Assembly: GCA_028274465.1 (NCBI GenBank)
Contig: CM051458.1
Span: 51,387,253-51,451,252 of the forward strand
Direction: 5' to 3'
Length of the DNA stretch: 64,000 nucleotides
Source: Plantago ovata
Lineage: Eukaryota > Streptophyta > Magnoliopsida > Lamiales > Plantaginaceae
Shown here: positions 1 to 8,440 of the stretch, one piece after another
Numbering within the stretch: the stretch's first letter is position 1
Layout: the number at the start of each line of letters is the position of its first letter
Notes under the pieces: model-generated
The model's input: only the letters and a program-made list of their open reading frames with translations
Databases searched by the model: none
Told to the model about the DNA's origin: nothing
Position numbers and translations under genes: made by a program

Positions 1-1
1 G

Positions 2-511
2 TGGTTGCTCATAATCTTCTGTTAGATCAATCACTTCTGCAGGGTCTTTGGGGAATTGCCTAGGTGCTTTGGGTGGTTTTGGCTTGCAAGACCTAAACAA
101 CCTCTTTCTAACACTTGGTGGTGGCTCTGACATAGGGACCTCAAACAGTGGATCAATGTCATCTCTCATCTTACCCTTACTCTTCTTCTTTTTTGCTGAC
201 TTATCTACAGCAAGTGGTTCAATCTCCTCAACTATAATGTATATCTCTACCTCCATGTTTGCAGTGTTCTTTTCAAACATTTGCTTCACATTGAAGTCAG
301 ATAATATATGTAAGGCCCCTCCACCATTCTCACACTCAGCATACAAAGTGAAAGCCAGTGTATGTGTAGACTCAATCTTACTGAGCACATTCTCATCAAT
401 TTTTGCTACCAGATTGTCATAAGAAAACCTTTGTGGGTTAACATCAACCAAAGTGAAACTGTCATCCCCATAGTGAATACGTACATTAAACCATTCCATA
501 TTCACTTCCAT
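2..511 (-). CDS. N-terminal part of a PB1-like, Mutator-like (MULE) transposase-type protein, partial
   Basis: An open frame starts at ATG 511 (a second in-frame ATG lies at 499) and runs 170 codons without a stop to the left edge, so only the N-terminus is visible. The start reads MEVNMEWFNVRIHYGDD, followed by a ~100-residue alpha/beta-like region, a segment ending MEVEIYIIVEE, a lysine-rich stretch (KSAKKKKSKGK) and a proline-rich tail. This is the layout of the PB1-like N-terminal domain that precedes the DNA-binding and DDE domains of many plant Mutator-like transposases and related domesticated genes. The catalytic part would lie off the window. It could also be a truncated fragment. 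The family call rests on pattern memory of the first 100 residues. Confidence 0.6.
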   Translation of the reverse strand, partial: MEVNMEWFNVRIHYGDDSFTLVDVNPQRFSYDNLVAKIDENVLSKIESTHTLAFTLYAECENGGGALHILSDFNVKQMFEKNTANMEVEIYIIVEEIEPLAVDKSAKKKKSKGKMRDDIDPLFEVPMSEPPPSVRKRLFRSCKPKPPKAPRQFPKDPAEVIDLTEDYEQP

Positions 512-1113
512 ACAACAATAAGAAAAAAACAGGGGCAAAGATTCATCAAAAAACGCAGAAAAATCCCAGGTGTCAAAATTCGTAAATCGAACAAAAATTC
601 GACAAAATGGCATACAAATACGTGATATAACAGTCATGAATCACACTATAGAACAAATAATCGCGAAGAATTTTGAAAGAAATTTACCTTGCAAAACAGT
701 CGCCGTTTTGCGTCGAAAATGTATCAAATCACACCAACATTCTTCCCCTGGGTCATTCCGGTGTTGATAATGTGTAGAAACTGAGAATTCCAGGCCGGTT
801 ATGGTTGGATTTTGGGTGGTAATTGAAGCTACGTAACGGTGGTAAAGAGAGCGCGCGGGTAAAGGGAGAGTAGGGTTTTTGGGGAAAAATAATAAATGAG
901 CTAAAAAACGGAATATGCCCAAATAGTAGAGACAAATGGGTAAGGCCGCGTTTGGATCAAAGTTGATGAACAGTAATCAGTAAGCTGGTCAACGGAAGCA
1001 GCTTATTTTGGACTCATATGTAATAGATTAACTAAGAGAGGTTTAGACGTAATTAGAGTGTCTAGTAGGGGTACTATATGTAAAAATCCCAACAATAACT
1101 AACTAATTAACTA
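512..1113. other. Non-coding stretch, probable promoter side of the MULE-like ORF
   Basis: AT-rich sequence with no convincing gene. The short open frames here lack recognisable protein character. It lies upstream of the minus-strand ORF that starts at 511 and would carry its promoter. No clear TATA box or terminal inverted repeat could be fixed by eye. Confidence 0.4.
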
Positions 1114-1538
1114 TGAATTGTTAAATATGTACTTAAAAGGATTTGAGATAAATTTATATAGAGAAACCGTCGTGAATACTCTAAAATACGATTCCACAAT
1201 AATCTGAAGGAGTCATTTAAAATAAGATTCCACAATAATTTTAAGGAGTAGTAGTATAAAATAAGTTAAAGTTAAACACTCCAAATTTTTAGATGTATCT
1301 AGCATCAAGCAAATGACTACTGTTGGTTCAAATTACTCATCATTATTCACACCTCCCAACACTGACTGATTAGAGGAAAAGAATTACAGTATAATATTCA
1401 AGAAAACAGTTTCAGATCCTCTTTACGCCTCACGCAGGCAAACAAACCCCAAACCAAGAAGATAAGAAATAGACCTTTTGCCTGCAATCGACTTTGTAGC
1501 GCCGACGCCAACGAACCGTGGTAGGGTTCGCCGAGGAA
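1114..1538. repeat. ~430-bp direct repeat, copy 1 (partner at 10,909-11,350)
   Basis: This block matches 10,909-11,350 in the same orientation over nearly its whole length, with a ~15-bp indel near the left end and scattered substitutions. Homology starts at TGAATTGTTAAATATGTACT and ends at GTTCGCCGAGGAA. Internally a short motif (ATTCCACAATAAT) is repeated. The right-hand part resembles a promoter and 5' leader: the partner copy runs on into a possible splice donor. The ends lack the TG..CA and flanking duplications of LTRs. Confidence 0.75.
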
Positions 1539-2069
1539 AAGATCTTAAATAAGGTGACATGGTAATTTCATTTCGTTCTTTAGGAAGAAAAAAAAACTTA
1601 AATATTTATATAGTCAATAAGGTGACAATGTAATTTCATTTTGTTTTTCTTATCATTGTAGATTTAAGATTAATTTATGGTAAAAGTTGCAACATGTTGA
1701 AAAAAAAATAATCAATATTGGTATGGGGAGTATATGTGAATATAAACTCAATTGGGCCCCACCAGCTACATTTGATCCTTTCAAAGTACCGCTATAATGT
1801 TACATTAACAATTCACAAAATTCACTAATAATGATGCCAATCCGGGTTTTGAGAGTCGATAACAATCACAGAACACATTAACAGACTAACAGGTCCGATC
1901 CAAGTCCAATTAGCTAAAGTTCTAGTAATAGTAGTCTAGTAGTGATATAAACAACCTGATTTGTAGTACCAATTAGCAAGAAACAGGTCCTGTGGCCACA
2001 TAGATACTTACAAAAAGAGATAATGTTCTACTTCTAAACCAAAAAGTTAGTCTGTTGGACAGTTCCAAA
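1539..2069. other. Non-coding, AT-rich; downstream flank of the gene ending at 2070
   Basis: No open frame of interest. The part next to 2069 is the 3' flank of the minus-strand exon that stops at 2070. Nothing else is recognised. Confidence 0.4.
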
Positions 2070-2585
2070 TTAGCCGTGATAATAACTTTTACACCTTAGC
2101 ACAGTTTGGGCATATCGATTAAAGTCTATCTGGTGCTGGTTACTGGGAGTAGCTCTTGCAACTGGTTGGAACGTAATTCTTGTAAAACGTCCATTGAAGA
2201 TGTCAACCTGGATGTCAGCTATGCACTTGATACATTTGGTCTCTCTCTCTGCCCAGAAAGTACTACTAAAAGAAAGTGCTGCCCTTCTGCACTCTGCGTC
2301 ATCCTTGCAAAACTGAGGTCTTGGCATCTCCCTCCGACTCTGAAACCTTACTGATCCAACAAATTTCTTGCAAACCCGCTTGCGAATAGAATCAACCTCT
2401 TGGCGACCATTTTCTGTCGAATATTTGTGAGCGAACCACCTTAGGCTTTTAGCCTGAATGCTTGCATCCTTGCTAAAAAGGTTGAGAGCATGAAAAAAAT
2501 ACTTCGCTACTTGATGTCCTGTGGCAGCAACCTTTCTGATCGTTGGAAGGGATTCATTATCGTTTGGATCTTCGAAGTAATTTTC
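2070..2585 (-). CDS. Terminal coding exon of a host gene, possibly At2g35280-type F-box family
   Basis: On the minus strand an intron acceptor (TTTGTTGTAG) at 2588-2586 is followed by 171 open codons ending in TAA at 2070-2072. The exon begins ENYFEDPNDNESL and includes a helical stretch (VAATGHQVAKYFFHALNLF), a basic part, and a C-terminal cysteine pair (CIKCIADIQVDIF). The spacing of the single cysteine, the aromatic residues and the CxxC followed by D-x-x-V-D-x-F is reminiscent of the C-terminal region of At2g35280-like F-box proteins, but this is a weak, memory-based match. The upstream exon at 3358-3428 joins in phase 0. No stops interrupt the exon, so the gene could be functional; its 5' exons are not resolved. 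Confidence 0.5.
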   Translation of the reverse strand, partial: ENYFEDPNDNESLPTIRKVAATGHQVAKYFFHALNLFSKDASIQAKSLRWFAHKYSTENGRQEVDSIRKRVCKKFVGSVRFQSRREMPRPQFCKDDAECRRAALSFSSTFWAERETKCIKCIADIQVDIFNGRFTRITFQPVARATPSNQHQIDFNRYAQTVLRCKSYYHG

Positions 2586-2960
2586 CTACAACAAACAATT
2601 AACTTCATTAGCATTAAAAAATGACTATCAACTTTTTTTTTTTTGAAACGGCTAAATGCTCGAAGATACAACAGAACAGAAATGAAAGAAAGATTAAACA
2701 CATCAACCCAACAACGAGAAGTCTTCGAACAAACGCCTAAAATGAAACAAAACTAGCCTAACAACAAGGAAAACAGAACAAAACTGTAAAGAGAGCACGA
2801 AACAAAAGGCTAGACTAAAATGACAATCAACTATTAATAGAAGATTAATAAAATAATTGCAATTCATCACAGAAACCAACGTGCAATTCGAAGTTTATTC
2901 ATAATCCCGAACATAGAACAGATTGCACTGCAATTCAAAGCATGTATGCAAAATAGTTGT

Positions 2961-3060
2961 NNNNNNNNNNNNNNNNNNNNNNNNNNNNNNNNNNNNNNNN
3001 NNNNNNNNNNNNNNNNNNNNNNNNNNNNNNNNNNNNNNNNNNNNNNNNNNNNNNNNNNNN
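2961..3060. other. Assembly gap (100 N)
   Basis: Exactly 100 unresolved bases, the usual placeholder for a gap of unknown size. It falls inside the inferred intron between the exons at 2070-2585 and 3358-3428, so the true intron length is unknown. Confidence 0.99.
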
Positions 3061-3357
3061 GAAAAGAAAAGAAAAAATCTGAAGACATTCGAACAGAAAT
3101 AAAATATAATTAGCGAATGTACCATAAAAGGAATTTAAATAAGAATATAAATACATACAATTAAATTATATTTAAATAGAACTTCCTTTAGCATCGCGAA
3201 AGAGAAATGTATTCTGACTAAGCTTCTTGATTAAGGTGATAATTGCAAGATCAAAGCTTTCGTAAAGCATCAACGTCAAAAATAATTTATCAAGAAGATT
3301 AGACTAATCAAGAGTGAACAAATTAATCAGAATACAACAACAATGATTAAAACTAAC

Positions 3358-3428
3358 CCAATTAGCATCGAGCTTCCTTTGGTCAGTAATGTCGTTCAAT
3401 TCATCATCCCGGAAAAACAAAGACAAAT
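3358..3428 (-). CDS. Internal exon of the same host gene
   Basis: On the minus strand an acceptor (GGACTGCAG) ends at 3429 and a donor (TGG|GTTAGT) follows 3358. Only one frame is open through the 71 bases, encoding LSLFFRDDELNDITDQRKL and a few more residues ending NW. It joins the downstream exon at a codon boundary, giving ..DANW|ENYF... No convincing first exon was found upstream: all ATG triplets just 5' of the acceptor run into a TGA if unspliced. Confidence 0.45.
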
Positions 3429-3513
3429 CTGCAGTCCATAAGAACAAAAATTCCTACCATTAGCGAATGATTAATATATACGGAGTGAATAAGAACAAAA
3501 AAATACATACAAA

Positions 3514-3611
3514 TACGAGATTGATACAGAGGATACAGAATGAGGTTAGCTATATATAAAAAAACGGGAGATTGATAGAGAGGATACAGAATGAGGTTAG
3601 CTATATATAAT
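3514..3611. repeat. Two-unit tandem duplication (~55 bp)
   Basis: GAGATTGATACAGAGGATAC and the ~23 bases after it (ending GGTTAGCTATATATA) occur twice in a row with minor changes. It lies upstream of the small exon and could belong to a 5' leader or promoter. Confidence 0.7.
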
Positions 3612-3860
3612 AGGTTTTTTAGGGTTAGAAGATCCTTAATTCATGCAATCTCCGTTTGAATTTTAAAATTACTTACCACATTATGGAAGCACAAAATCTG
3701 AACAATCATATATTATATTTTCAGCATTGATGAGGCGTGCATGGGAAGAAAGAAAAGACAATAAAAAATTAATACTTACCAAAAACTTAAAGATATTGTT
3801 ACGAAAAAATATATGATCCGAACACCAATACTGATGTTGTAAACAATAAACGATTGAAAA

Positions 3861-3930
3861 GTTGTGGCCGAGTGGAATGTGGGTGTGTTCATGGTATATG
3901 CCACCCGGTCGAATCCCTCTGGCCACAGCT
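3861..3930 (+). repeat. tRNA-like repeat, copy 1
   Basis: A ~70-base body carries a box-A-like motif (TGGCCGAGTGG) and a box-B-like motif (GGTCGAATCC), the internal RNA polymerase III promoter elements of tRNA genes. The ends are complementary (GTTGTGGCC with GGCCACAGC). A run of more than 15 T, a strong pol III terminator, follows. The flanking ~45 bases upstream are also shared with copy 2 at 4109. The D and anticodon arms are not canonical, so a working tRNA is unlikely. The box A resembles class II (Leu/Ser) tRNAs. Confidence 0.55.
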
Positions 3931-4108
3931 TTTGTTTTTTTTTTTTTTTTCAATTAAATGATTTATTCGACTATATGTCACATTTAATAACTCATAAGCT
4001 AGAGTAATTATTACGGAAAAAACTTAATTGTTACTAAATAAAATTAAAAGCATAAAATATTAAATCGAACACCAATACTTGATGTTGTCAATAATGAACG
4101 ATTGAAAA

Positions 4109-4180
4109 GCTGTGGCCGAGTGGAATGTGGTGATGTTCATGGGATATGCCACCCGGGTTTGATTTCCCTTTGGCCACAGC
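4109..4180 (+). repeat. tRNA-like repeat, copy 2, with a perfect 7-bp acceptor-like stem
   Basis: Seventy-two bases, typical tRNA length. GCTGTGG (4109-4115) pairs perfectly with CCACAGC (4174-4180); with flanks the inverted repeat extends to 13 bp (AAAAGCTGTGGCC). Box A is TGGCCGAGTGG and box B is GGTTTGATTTCC, one base longer than the consensus. A T-run follows within 10 bases. Copy 1 lies ~250 bp upstream. This is either a pair of tRNA pseudogenes or a short tRNA-derived SINE family. Confidence 0.55.
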
Positions 4181-4200
4181 TTTTGCAATTTTTTTTTAAT

Positions 4201-4919
4201 TTATTATTTCCATGAATTGCAAACAAGACTATTCTTGAAAATAAAAACACAATAATTAAATCACTGATTTATTAAATATCATTTTTCAACAATTAAATTA
4301 ATTGTGAATGAATAAACTAAAAACAATTAAACTGATTTTCGTAATATAGTGTCTACGAATTTAATTTTAATTCCAGAATATATGTACCTAGATTTTTAAT
4401 TAACATTTTAATTCACGTATAAATTAAAAAATATTTATTATTAATATTAAATTCAATTTGCCAAGATTTAATTGACACCGTAATTCAACATTTAATTTAA
4501 ACGATTTACTTTAAATTCAGAAATTTGTTTGTTGTATAATAATTCAATTAACATACTATTTTTTAATTGCAGAAATTATTTTGTTTGTATACATTTCGGA
4601 TTTTTTAATTTATATATAGCTGGACGTTTTTTATAAGAGGAAGGAGAATTAAAATTACCAAAATTAGATGAATGAAAACTTACCAAAACAAATGAAATTG
4701 AATCTTTTCCATCCTCTCAAAATTATTGCCACATAGTGTGAAAGCTCTTGAGAATGAAATTGGAGAGCCTAGACACCTAGCTTTCATGTATATATAGATT
4801 CCATCCAAACCTAATTCCAAGCTTCTCCAATCCTATGTGTCATTTTCACATTTTTACAATTATTAAATTCTACTCCAAAGCTATTGAATGAGTATATCAT
4901 ACCATTAAAACTTTAAAAT
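4201..4919. other. AT-rich non-coding DNA
   Basis: Very A/T-rich sequence with no credible open frame, tRNA or repeat that could be delimited. Confidence 0.4.
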
Positions 4920-5565
4920 TAGGGATAAAATTGATCAAACCCCTGAACTTTACTACAATTGAGACATTACCCCCTAACCTATTAAGTTTGAGACTTAACT
5001 CCCTCATCTATTTAAAGTGTTACGACATACCCCCTATATAATATTTTTCCTTTAATTTAATATTTTTCATTCAATTTAATATTTTCCCTACAATTTAATA
5101 TGTAAGTTTGACTCCAATTAATCCTATTTCATACCGAATTTTTTTTTAAATTATATTATAAAATATAAGATTTTACTTCTATAATATAAGTTCAAATCTT
5201 ATTTTTCCAATACAATTTATATTATAAAAGTGAAAAAATAATATTTTCATTAATTGTACCGGAAAATAATATTTGAACTTATATTATATTATATTATAAA
5301 AGTGAAAATCGTATAGTTTTCATATTATAATTTTCAAAATTAATTTTTCGGTAGGTATTATGATTAATTTGGAATGAAACGGAAATATTTAATTGAAGGG
5401 AAAATATTAAATTGAATGGAAAATATTAAATTGATAGTAAAATATTATATAGGGGGTATGTTGCAACACTTTATATAGGTAAGGGGGTTAAGTCTCAAAT
5501 TTAATAGGTTAGTGAGTAATGTCTCACTTGTAGTATAGGTCGGGGGTTTGATCAATTTTTCCTTA
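4920..5565. mobile_element. Fold-back (long inverted repeat) MITE-like element
   Basis: The left ~230 bp (from TAGGGATAAAATTGATCAAA) recurs as an imperfect reverse complement at the right end (ending TTTGATCAATTTTTCCTTA). Matching inner landmarks include ACATACCCCCTATATAATATT on the left and its complement near 5450. The element has no coding capacity, is AT-rich, and would form a long hairpin. A target duplication longer than TA could not be fixed. Superfamily is unassigned. Confidence 0.7.
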
Positions 5566-6264
5566 TGAACTTTATTAGTAGCGTGACATCTTTATGAAAT
5601 CAAAATAATTCTCATGCTTTAATGGATTGAAATTTGAACGCATTCAATTTCCAAATTATAATTCACGCTTCTTCATAGTTAATTATTGAAGTAAACTTTT
5701 TTCTCCTTCGGTTTCTGTCTCAGCAAACCAATTCATTTTACTTCATTCAACATCCTAATGTACATTCTTCTCCATTTACATTCCGAAATCGCCATTCTGA
5801 TTCTTCTATGTTCAAAGTGTTTTTCTCGCTTTAATCTCAAATTATCGCTTTTAGCTTCACTAATACTCGCTCTGCGTTTTCTTAATTCATGAATAAAGAA
5901 TTTATAAATAACATGCAAAATTTAACACTATACTTTTATACGGGAATGTTAAAATAATTGAACATCAAATAAATTTGAGATTTTATTTATCATCGCGTAA
6001 ATTGTTAAAAACCGTTAATATACATAAGTTCAAAGATGAAATTTCAACTATAAAATTAAGAATATGATTTGACGAAGAAACATAACATGGTGTTAAATAG
6101 TAAAGGACGAATAGAATTACATTATCCAATAAATGTTTTGATATTTTAATTTACGATAGCATAGGTATAAATTTACAATTTTAGTTTATTTTCAAACGCT
6201 CTAAGTATGATCTAGTTGATACACAAAGTCATATGTGTTAAGTTATAAGTGGTTTATATTATCA
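5566..6264. other. AT-rich non-coding DNA
   Basis: No gene recognised. The one short minus-strand open frame near 5733-5918 has no recognisable features. Confidence 0.35.
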
Positions 6265-7300
6265 AATTTTGCCCAAATTGTAAAGGCACGCGTCATAGAT
6301 TATCGAAAAGCACCCCGTGGGTGAGTTCGTGACCTAGGTGATAGGTTTCATGATTATCACATACTATGTATAATCATCATCTTTTAAATATATGTACGCA
6401 TTGTCAAATTGGCTCAAATTATAAAGACACGTGTCATATATTACAAATACCTTGCCTTTGCTATATGAATTTTTTACCTGGGTAATATGTATCATGGTTA
6501 GCATCAGAATCTCATACGGTGTAGGGTAATTGTCTTATATGTGACTATATTTAAAAATTGGCTCAAACACTAAAGGCACACATCATTGCTTACAAAAAGC
6601 TTCCCGTGGAATTCGAATTCGTGACTTAGGTGATAAGTTCCTTAATTAGAATCTCATATGGTGTATGGTCATGAACCATCATCTCTTGAGATGTGATCGT
6701 TTATATTATTCTTTTTCTTCTTTAAAATGGTCAATATTATGAAGGCATGCATCATAAGTTGCAGAAATGCTCCCCATGGATTTCAAATTTATGATCGCAT
6801 AGGTGATATGTTTCATGATTATCTTTAGAATCTCTTATCGTGTAAGTTTGTACTTCCTCTGGAAACTTTAAAGAGCCCCCATTTGGTTTTGTTGACTATT
6901 TCAGTGTCCGGTTCGCCCTCAAATTAATCATAATTCATTGTGAAAAAAATAATTTTAAAAATTATATAGAAAAGTATACTTCTTATATTTTTATAATATA
7001 ATTTTTAAAATTATTTTATTCTAATGAATTATGAATAATTTGAGGTTAAACTGGACATACAAAAATCAAATGAGATTCTTCAAAATTTCCAGAGGAAAAG
7101 TAACATATATAAAAAATTCTCTCAAACTCTAAAACACGCGTCATATCTTATCAAAATGCTCCCATTAAATTTGACATAGTGAATTAGTGATAGGTTCATT
7201 GGTCATCATAGGAATCTCGTATAGAGTATGATCATCATCTTTTAGTATGTGAACATATATATATTCAAATAGTAAAATATTTACAAAAGCACTCCATTAG
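6265..7300. repeat. Degenerate ~145-bp tandem array, at least five units, split by a MITE
   Basis: Units start near 6270, 6412, 6560, 6727 and 7118. Each has the order: CTCAAA-like start, AAAGGCACGCGTCAT-like core, GCTCCCC-like motif, GGTGATAGGTTTCATGATTAT-like motif, and AATCTC..GTATGATCATCATC end. Units are diverged by many substitutions and small indels. A Stowaway-like MITE (6851-7102) sits between the fourth and fifth units. Confidence 0.65.
6851..7102. mobile_element. Stowaway-like MITE, copy 1
   Basis: A 252-bp element bounded by TA dinucleotides. The termini CTTCCTCTGGAAACTTTAAA and TTTCCAGAGGAAAAG are inverted repeats. The interior is an imperfect palindrome (ATTAATCATAATTCATTG and its complement), so it folds on itself. 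A second copy is at 7762-8017. The TA duplication and the CTTCCTC-type ends fit Stowaway (Tc1/Mariner-derived) MITEs. Confidence 0.75.
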
Positions 7301-7302
7301 AA

Positions 7303-7761
7303 TTTGTGAAAGAGATGATTAACTGATCTAATATTATATTCACTCACAAGCATGACATTAGGTAGTACCATATTGATCTCATCTTATATTTACACGTACA
7401 CATAAAGTACTCTCTGATTCAATTAACCAAACACAAACTGTACACTGGAAGAAAATACCATGAGCTTCAGTCCATCGACAATTCTCCATCACTGTTGAAT
7501 ACGTTGATTCGTGACAAAAGAAAAGAAAAAGAAAATTTGGATCACCTTGACACTGGTACGGTTGATTCGAAATGATCAGATGTTGCTTGTTGGGCATTGC
7601 TGATTGTGATGGACCGTGCCACCAAGGATGGATGGACATTAATACCAGTGATCGTCATAATCCAATGTCCTCGAAACATCAAACATCAACCTCTATATAT
7701 AATATATAAAGTATATCTACCTTGGAAATTTAATTTGCATGTGCTATTAATTATTAATTAG
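7303..7761. other. Non-coding; no assignable gene
   Basis: One 86-codon minus-strand open frame (7379-7639) exists but has no recognised family, no clear codon bias and no neighbour supporting it. Treated as intergenic. Confidence 0.35.
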
Positions 7762-8017
7762 TACTTCCTCCGGAAACTTTTAAAAACTCCATTTCGTTTT
7801 GTTGACTTTTTTTATGTTCGGTTTGACCACAAACTAATCATAATTCATTACGAAAAAATAATTTTAAAAGTTATATTATAAAATATAAGAGTTATAATTT
7901 CATATACTTTCAAAAATTATTATTTTTCATATTGAATTATGATTAATTTGAGGTCGAATCGGACATCGTAAAAGTCAACAAATGAAATGAGGCTATTTAA
8001 AGTTTCCGGAGGAAGTA
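7762..8017. mobile_element. Stowaway-like MITE, copy 2
   Basis: A 256-bp element bounded by TA. The ends CTTCCTCCGGAAACTTTTAA and TTAAAGTTTCCGGAGGAAG are near-perfect inverted repeats, better preserved than in copy 1. The interior matches copy 1, including GTTCGGTTTGACC and its inverted counterpart GGTCGAATCGGAC. It has no coding capacity. Confidence 0.8.
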
Positions 8018-8274
8018 TCACTTTTGTAGTCCCCATTGGAATCTATTTGAGGCTTAATTGAGACTCTCCAATTAAGTCCCTTTGTAACCTCTTATAAGAA
8101 TATAAGAAGTGCTTTTCATGAAATTGTTCCATCTGAAGTCTCTTAAGGCCTCAGGCTCGCCTCCTCAATTTTGGGTATGAAATGAGTTATCCCATGTTTC
8201 TATGATACCTGTTACATCCCTAATAGTAAATTCAATTTTAGAAAAGATAAAAAATAAATAAATAACTTTTTAAA

Positions 8275-8440
8275 TGAGTTGGGATATTGAAGGAGAGGTG
8301 TAAGGTTCGATCCTAGAAGGTGGCGAATTTATAATGTTGGTTTAGGTGTGGAGAAATAAGCTGATTCAGAAAGTTTGTATAGCGTTACTGTAGCCTGTAA
8401 GAGTTGTTGTAATATTGTACATTTAAAAAAAAGTATGCAA
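8275..8440 (+). mobile_element. tRNA-derived SINE, 5'-diverged copy
   Basis: The segment shares its body with the SINE at 40,385-40,551: GAAGGAGAGGTGTAAGGTTCGATCC (box B at 8304-8313, GGTTCGATCC), then TTTAGGTGTGGAGA, then GTTGTAATATT and an A-run tail. The box-A end is decayed and no target duplication was found, so this is an older copy than the one at 40 kb. Confidence 0.65.

Noticed and set aside
4109-4180. A functional tRNA gene
   Set aside because: Acceptor-like stem is perfect but box B has an extra base, and the D and anticodon arms do not fold canonically.
6265-7300. CRISPR array
   Set aside because: Units are ~145 bp, degenerate, without short identical repeats and unique spacers; plant nuclear DNA.
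7379-7639. 86-codon minus-strand ORF with several Cys and Trp residues
   Set aside because: No family recognised, AT-rich surroundings, no splice or promoter support.
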